Both the position numbers and the translations under genes were made by a program. Below the pieces are notes generated by a model. It did not search any database and was not told the origin of the DNA. It saw nothing but the letters and a program-made list of their open reading frames with translations. A stretch of DNA of 64,000 nucleotides from Prostheceraeus crozeri (Eukaryota > Platyhelminthes > Polycladida > Euryleptidae), in contig CAJQUW010015589.1 of NCBI GenBank assembly GCA_907163375.1, forward strand, positions 62,001-126,000, given 5' to 3'. Of this stretch, positions 59,601 through 64,000 are shown piece after piece (positions within the stretch are counted from its first letter, which is position 1; each line of letters starts with the position of its first letter).

Positions 59601-61485
59601 TGCGAAATATTGAAGATAATTCAATATTTTGAAGTTAAAATCAGCCAGAATCCATTCCTCTTTAGTCTCAACTTAGAAACTTCCTTAGAATAAAAAGTCT
59701 TTAGTCAAACAGCACCTAAAATTCCTTTTGTGTAATGTCACTGGAAGTTGGCAACTGAACTGAACCGATATCGACTCAGGCTATCAATCAATATAGAATA
59801 AACTTACTGATATCGTTTAGAATTAAAAATTTTCAGGCATAAGCGCTGGCATGTCATCTGCAGTCATCAAGGATGGCCAGATTTCGCTTTCTCATCGATG
59901 ATGTATAAATAATTATGATATGAAAGAATCACTCAGTGACTGAGACGATGATCATGCCGACGTTGTCGCACACTACCGCCCACTTGTCGCACAGTAGCGG
60001 TGTAAGTCACAGCCCAGCATGTGATAATTCACTTGCACCCACAATATGAAGTTCATGTCTAGCCCTGCTCAACTGCACAAACGGACGTCGAGAAAGTAGT
60101 GAGTGGGAAGTCGTCAGTAACACGATCATCCGGACTATATTATGCCATCAAAACAATACTTAAGCGTGCCGAGAATGTTGCTGATCCCAGTAAGGGAGCA
60201 GGCTATACTTTCGTAATCATGACATTAGCCAATTGCCTTTCTTAGCGCTGATCTAGCTATGTTCAATGACACCTTCTACATGTTCATCGGTAGATTTCTA
60301 TCGAGCGTCCACGGGAGTAGTGTTGTCAGCAAGGTTCTCTCTGGTTCGTAAGAATTTAGATTTGAATTGAAATTCTGTTCAATGTGTAACAATTGGGACG
60401 AGCTCTACAATCAGAAACAACGCATGGAGCTCCTATGAGTCGAATATATCAGTACTGAGAAGACATGATCTGAGAGGAGGACACCATCGAATATCAGACC
60501 GTACGATGATGCAATCGACGACTAACGAGCAAGGTGTGTAAGAAATGATGACGAGTAATAGCTTGACGTTAAACCATTAACTTAGAACACATGGATACAA
60601 TGAAAAACTTCGGCACGGCTGCGACTGTTGCCAATGGTGGACTGCCTGAGTGTATCAGCAGTTTGTGTCACTTAGCTAGGAGTATATATCACTGTAGCGC
60701 GAGCAGTAATTGAGTCGCTTACGAATTCAGTTATCTATGTCCACCTAAAGAGATATTGTCCACCCTCACCCCGCTCACTATAGGAAGTAAAATTGTCCTA
60801 AGAATGGTCGATTAGTGCGCTTGACGTATTAATTGGGAATCATCAAGTCAGTGGAAATAGGATGGTGTGACATTGCACACGTAGCGACGGTGATATCTTC
60901 ATCTCCGGTGCATCAACGCATTTATAACAATTACTTGACGATGTTGGTGTTGATTAAATATTTCTGCACGCAGAGGAGACGTTCTAACACTTGTACAACT
61001 GACAGTTTAGTTGAGTAATGAAAGGAAATTGTGATCATTTGTGCCTTTCGAGAACAAAAGGCAATATTTTTGAATACATAATTATTGTTTTCGCAGTTTA
61101 TCGATTTTAATAAATGAACCAGGAAGGAATATAAATTTACAAGCAAAATGAACTTCTTTCTCTGCAATGTTATGTCGTATAATTCAATTGTATTGTGTAG
61201 TACTTTTACAAATACATAAACCGCAGATGTCACGCCTCAACCTACCTGCACCTACCTGGAGGGGTATATACATAACTATATGGCAAAGGCGGTCAATCTA
61301 ATACGGGTTGCACTATTGTGACCGCACAAGTTCGATTGGTGTGTATTCCTGCATGTGCTGCCACCCTGTATTTCAAACTTTGCCTTTCACATTCTAGTTA
61401 TGCGAAGCAGCAAATGATGCACCCAAAAGGATCTGAGTCATCAACTGAGCGCCATCCGCCACTGAGATTTCGACCTATTAAGCTA
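56614..61485. other. Region without a recognised gene
   Basis: Upstream of candidate exon A. GC-richer segments near 56.6-56.8 kb have overlapping open frames on both strands without a known domain. From 57 to 61 kb there is no recognised element or exon. Confidence 0.45.
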
Positions 61486-61489
61486 AGAA

Positions 61490-61880
61490 TCTCTCAAGAT
61501 GGTGGATCGACAACAGCTCGTTCCGCCAGGTGCCCAACACAGCTGCCACCTTTGCACTCAACTTCTTGATGGTGATCTTCACGCTTTTAACACCGGCTTT
61601 CGCAAGAAATTTCTTCAATGATAGAGAAACAACCCGCGGCATCCCACTTCAAAGGGCATGAGCTCTGACTTCCATCCTTGCTTCTGAATCCCTTCGGCAA
61701 GTTCTTCATATTTGGCAGGTTTCCTCTGATGGACATCATCAGCGTCTTCTCTTAGTGGATGGTTAATTCGCTCAGTCACTCTCTTTCTTACCGCGTCGAT
61801 CAACACCAAATCAGGCCGTTGGTCAGATAGGGATAATTCATCAGACAGCTGCCTATCCACTCCAACTTCCCACTTTCACA
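61490..61880 (-). pseudogene. RLE-type LINE fragment (C-terminal region)
   Basis: On the minus strand the reading RPDLVLIDAVRKRVTERIN, then DVHQRKPAKYEELAEGIQKQ, GWKSELMPFEVGCRG, and in another frame SLKKFLAKAGVKSVKITIKK and TWRNELLSIHHLERFL corresponds to the C-terminal restriction-like-endonuclease region of LINEs (RPD...V-P...Q-K---Y--L...GW------EVGCRG). It is a short fragment with at least one frame slip. The clade (R4/NeSL-like or relative) is not fixed. Confidence 0.55.
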
Positions 61881-64000
61881 GAACAGATCGAGACATGTGC
61901 CACCACCATTGATGTGGGAGTCACACAGGATGGCGGACTTCCCATCCTCGCTGCCGCCGTGAAGTCTGAAAATTCTGACTGCCTGAGCGATAAGATATCC
62001 CACGACCAGCGTGAAAATCAACACATTTTGACAATTGATTAGATGTTAATTCCAATTTGACTGATAATGATCTATATGTAAGATAGCGCTTCGCAGAACA
62101 CACCTGGGATGCACTTCAATGTGTGAATGATAACCAATTGTATATTATATTACATAATAATCAGAAGCTCCAAAGTTCTGTTGTGTATTTCAAAACTAGT
62201 TATTGAAGGGTTTCAATTTAGGTTCGTTTGGCTGCTCAGACATTCAGTCGATCAGTTGCTGATGCCATTGATTTTTGAGGGAGAGCGTTGTAAAATTTTT
62301 TAAGGTAGTGAATAAAAAGATGAAGCCTTTTAATGTAGAATAACTTCATGTATCGAGACAAAAATAGCTCAATTCAAACTACGTCAGGAAATATTCGTCA
62401 TCTGTGTATGTTGTTGTTTTGCTAATTGAGCTGATAATACTGATAGTGCACCTATCCACATCTTTCATCCTGCCAATCTCGTAGATCCCTATCATTGACT
62501 GTACAATAAATGTTGAGTGCATCAAGTTAAGTAGGACTAATTCAATCTAACCAATGGTAGTGTAGCATTGAATATAGGAATGTGAGAAAAAGAATAATGA
62601 AAGACTAATGTGTCAATCAATTTCCATTTCAACACGTAATTCAAATTTATTATTGAATATCTTTCTGGTTGATTCAGCACATTCTTTGAGTATCTAACAA
62701 CGAATTCAAAATGACTATACAGAATGAAATGTTCAATTAGTATGAGAAAATATTGATCTGATATTCGATATAATCACTGTAATATAACGTTAAAGCATTC
62801 ATTCCGGTAGTAAAATTCATCACGACGCAAATCCAGTCCTTCACTTTTTATATGAAGTTCTCATGCCTGTGGAAGTAACGTTAGAGGCGATTAAAACTTT
62901 GTCATTGAACTACCGATATGTCAATATTTCAGTTCTGATATTGCCAAAATTCTCTGACATTATTAATGATATGAACTATATGATGAAGCTTCAAAATCAC
63001 TTTTCCCCACAGCACTGGAGGCTTGCACGCTGCTGACATACTCAAACGTTCCTGATGCGTTGTGGTGCGCAGATGCCCTTCAAAGCGAATTCCAATGACA
63101 CTTTCGGAGCTCGACCTCAAGACCAAAAGATACTTGATCACACATTTAGTTACTGTGCCGCTGAGACCACAGAATGATCCCAACGTCCACATAATGATTT
63201 CAATTCAATTTATTAAGCATAGACAACGAACATTAAGATATTGAATAGGAGAATTAAAGGTTTTATATTTCTATGATTAAGCGTAGCAGAAGTTGTCATA
63301 AATAAAAAGAATTGAAACCAATGCGTTATTAAAGCCATTATGTGCGAATTAAAAGCAGAAAATTGTTTCCATGTGTTCCCTTTGTCTTCTTCAAGTAACA
63401 CAACGCATACACGGTATTGGTGAGGAATCGATTACATTTGGCTTTAATCTATCTACTCCGTTTTATATTAACAACGCTGTATGGCAATATTAACTGGCTG
63501 AGAACACAGTAGTATGAAAGTTACCTTTGATTTGTATCTGTAAGACCGGAGGATTGTCTTCGCAATCGATGGTTCATGATTGATTGTTTTTGTTGTGTAA
63601 TCACAGCTTAGAGTGGACGACGGACGACAGTTTGTGTGTTCGCGGTCTGTATTCGGTAACGCGATCAAGCTAAATCTTCACTGATCCGTCAGCTATCGAT
63701 TTCGTCTTGATGATGTTGTTGACACGCCGACCGAGGTTGAGATAAATAACTAGCCTCGAAACTGGGCGCATTAAGTACCTCTCAAGAACGATTCTAGTTC
63801 GCCCTCATGATCGTAGAGCATATGGGTCATAAACTCACACTCACACATTTGTCCTGACAGAGTGACTTATGTTTCATTCATAGTGTCACATGGATTAGTA
63901 CAGCTGAAGAAATAGACGCCGGCAAAGGGAGAGAGAGACGTCATAGAAAGAAGAGTTCTAGCTATCAGGCCCGGCGAAGTATTCTGAGGTTTCATGCTTC
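61881..64000. other. Region without a recognised gene
   Basis: Upstream LINE sequence may extend to about 62.0 kb. Beyond that nothing is recognised; short open frames near 63.0-63.4 kb have no domain. Confidence 0.45.

Overview
This is metazoan nuclear DNA, probably from an invertebrate. It is AT-rich, has spliceosomal introns, and is packed with transposon debris. The evidence is one well-supported multi-exon host gene plus at least ten families of eukaryotic transposon. Nothing bacterial was seen. The species cannot be named from the sequence.

Host gene. The minus strand carries a tubulin polyglutamylase of the TTLL4 type. Ten exons from 56.6 kb down to 29.8 kb, plus a candidate terminal exon at 24.4 kb, join with consistent intron phases into a model of about 773 codons. 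The TTL/ATP-grasp core (exons C to I) is certain. The first exon, joined through a GC-AG intron, and the last exon are weaker. Three introns are tiny (65-69 bp); the others are large and hold most of the mobile elements. A separate minus-strand terminal exon with an acidic tail lies at 4.2-4.4 kb. Its upstream exons were not found.

Mobile-element landscape, left to right: a piggyBac-type transposase relic at 1-2 kb framed by copies of one palindrome; a MITE at 5.2-6.0 kb; a 5'-truncated CR1/L2-type LINE at 6.7-9.15 kb; hairpins, palindromes and a ~51-bp minisatellite at 10-12 kb; a Tc1 element at 13.6-15.2 kb; a 53-bp minisatellite at 16.7 kb; a foldback at 18.6-18.9 kb; two tRNA-headed SINE-like units at 20 kb; foldbacks at 25.1-26.2 kb; a DD41D mariner relative with very long terminal inverted repeats at 32.5-34.2 kb; two copies of one foldback family at 36.4-37.15 and 42.5-43.1 kb; a terminal-repeat element with a 178-bp internal tandem array at 38.5-39.1 kb; an inverted Penelope-like element at 44.8-46.55 kb; another foldback at 46.9-47.45 kb; hAT, Tc1 and RTE-like pieces at 52-55.6 kb; and an RLE-type LINE fragment at 61.5-61.9 kb.

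Most interesting theme. Several unrelated-looking foldback elements and the Penelope-like element carry the core of a hammerhead ribozyme (CTGANGA, stem II, GAAA or close variants), usually twice and in opposite orientation. Penelope-like elements are known to carry hammerheads in their terminal repeats. Finding them in small non-coding foldbacks of several distinct sequences suggests a set of non-autonomous, ribozyme-bearing elements in this genome.
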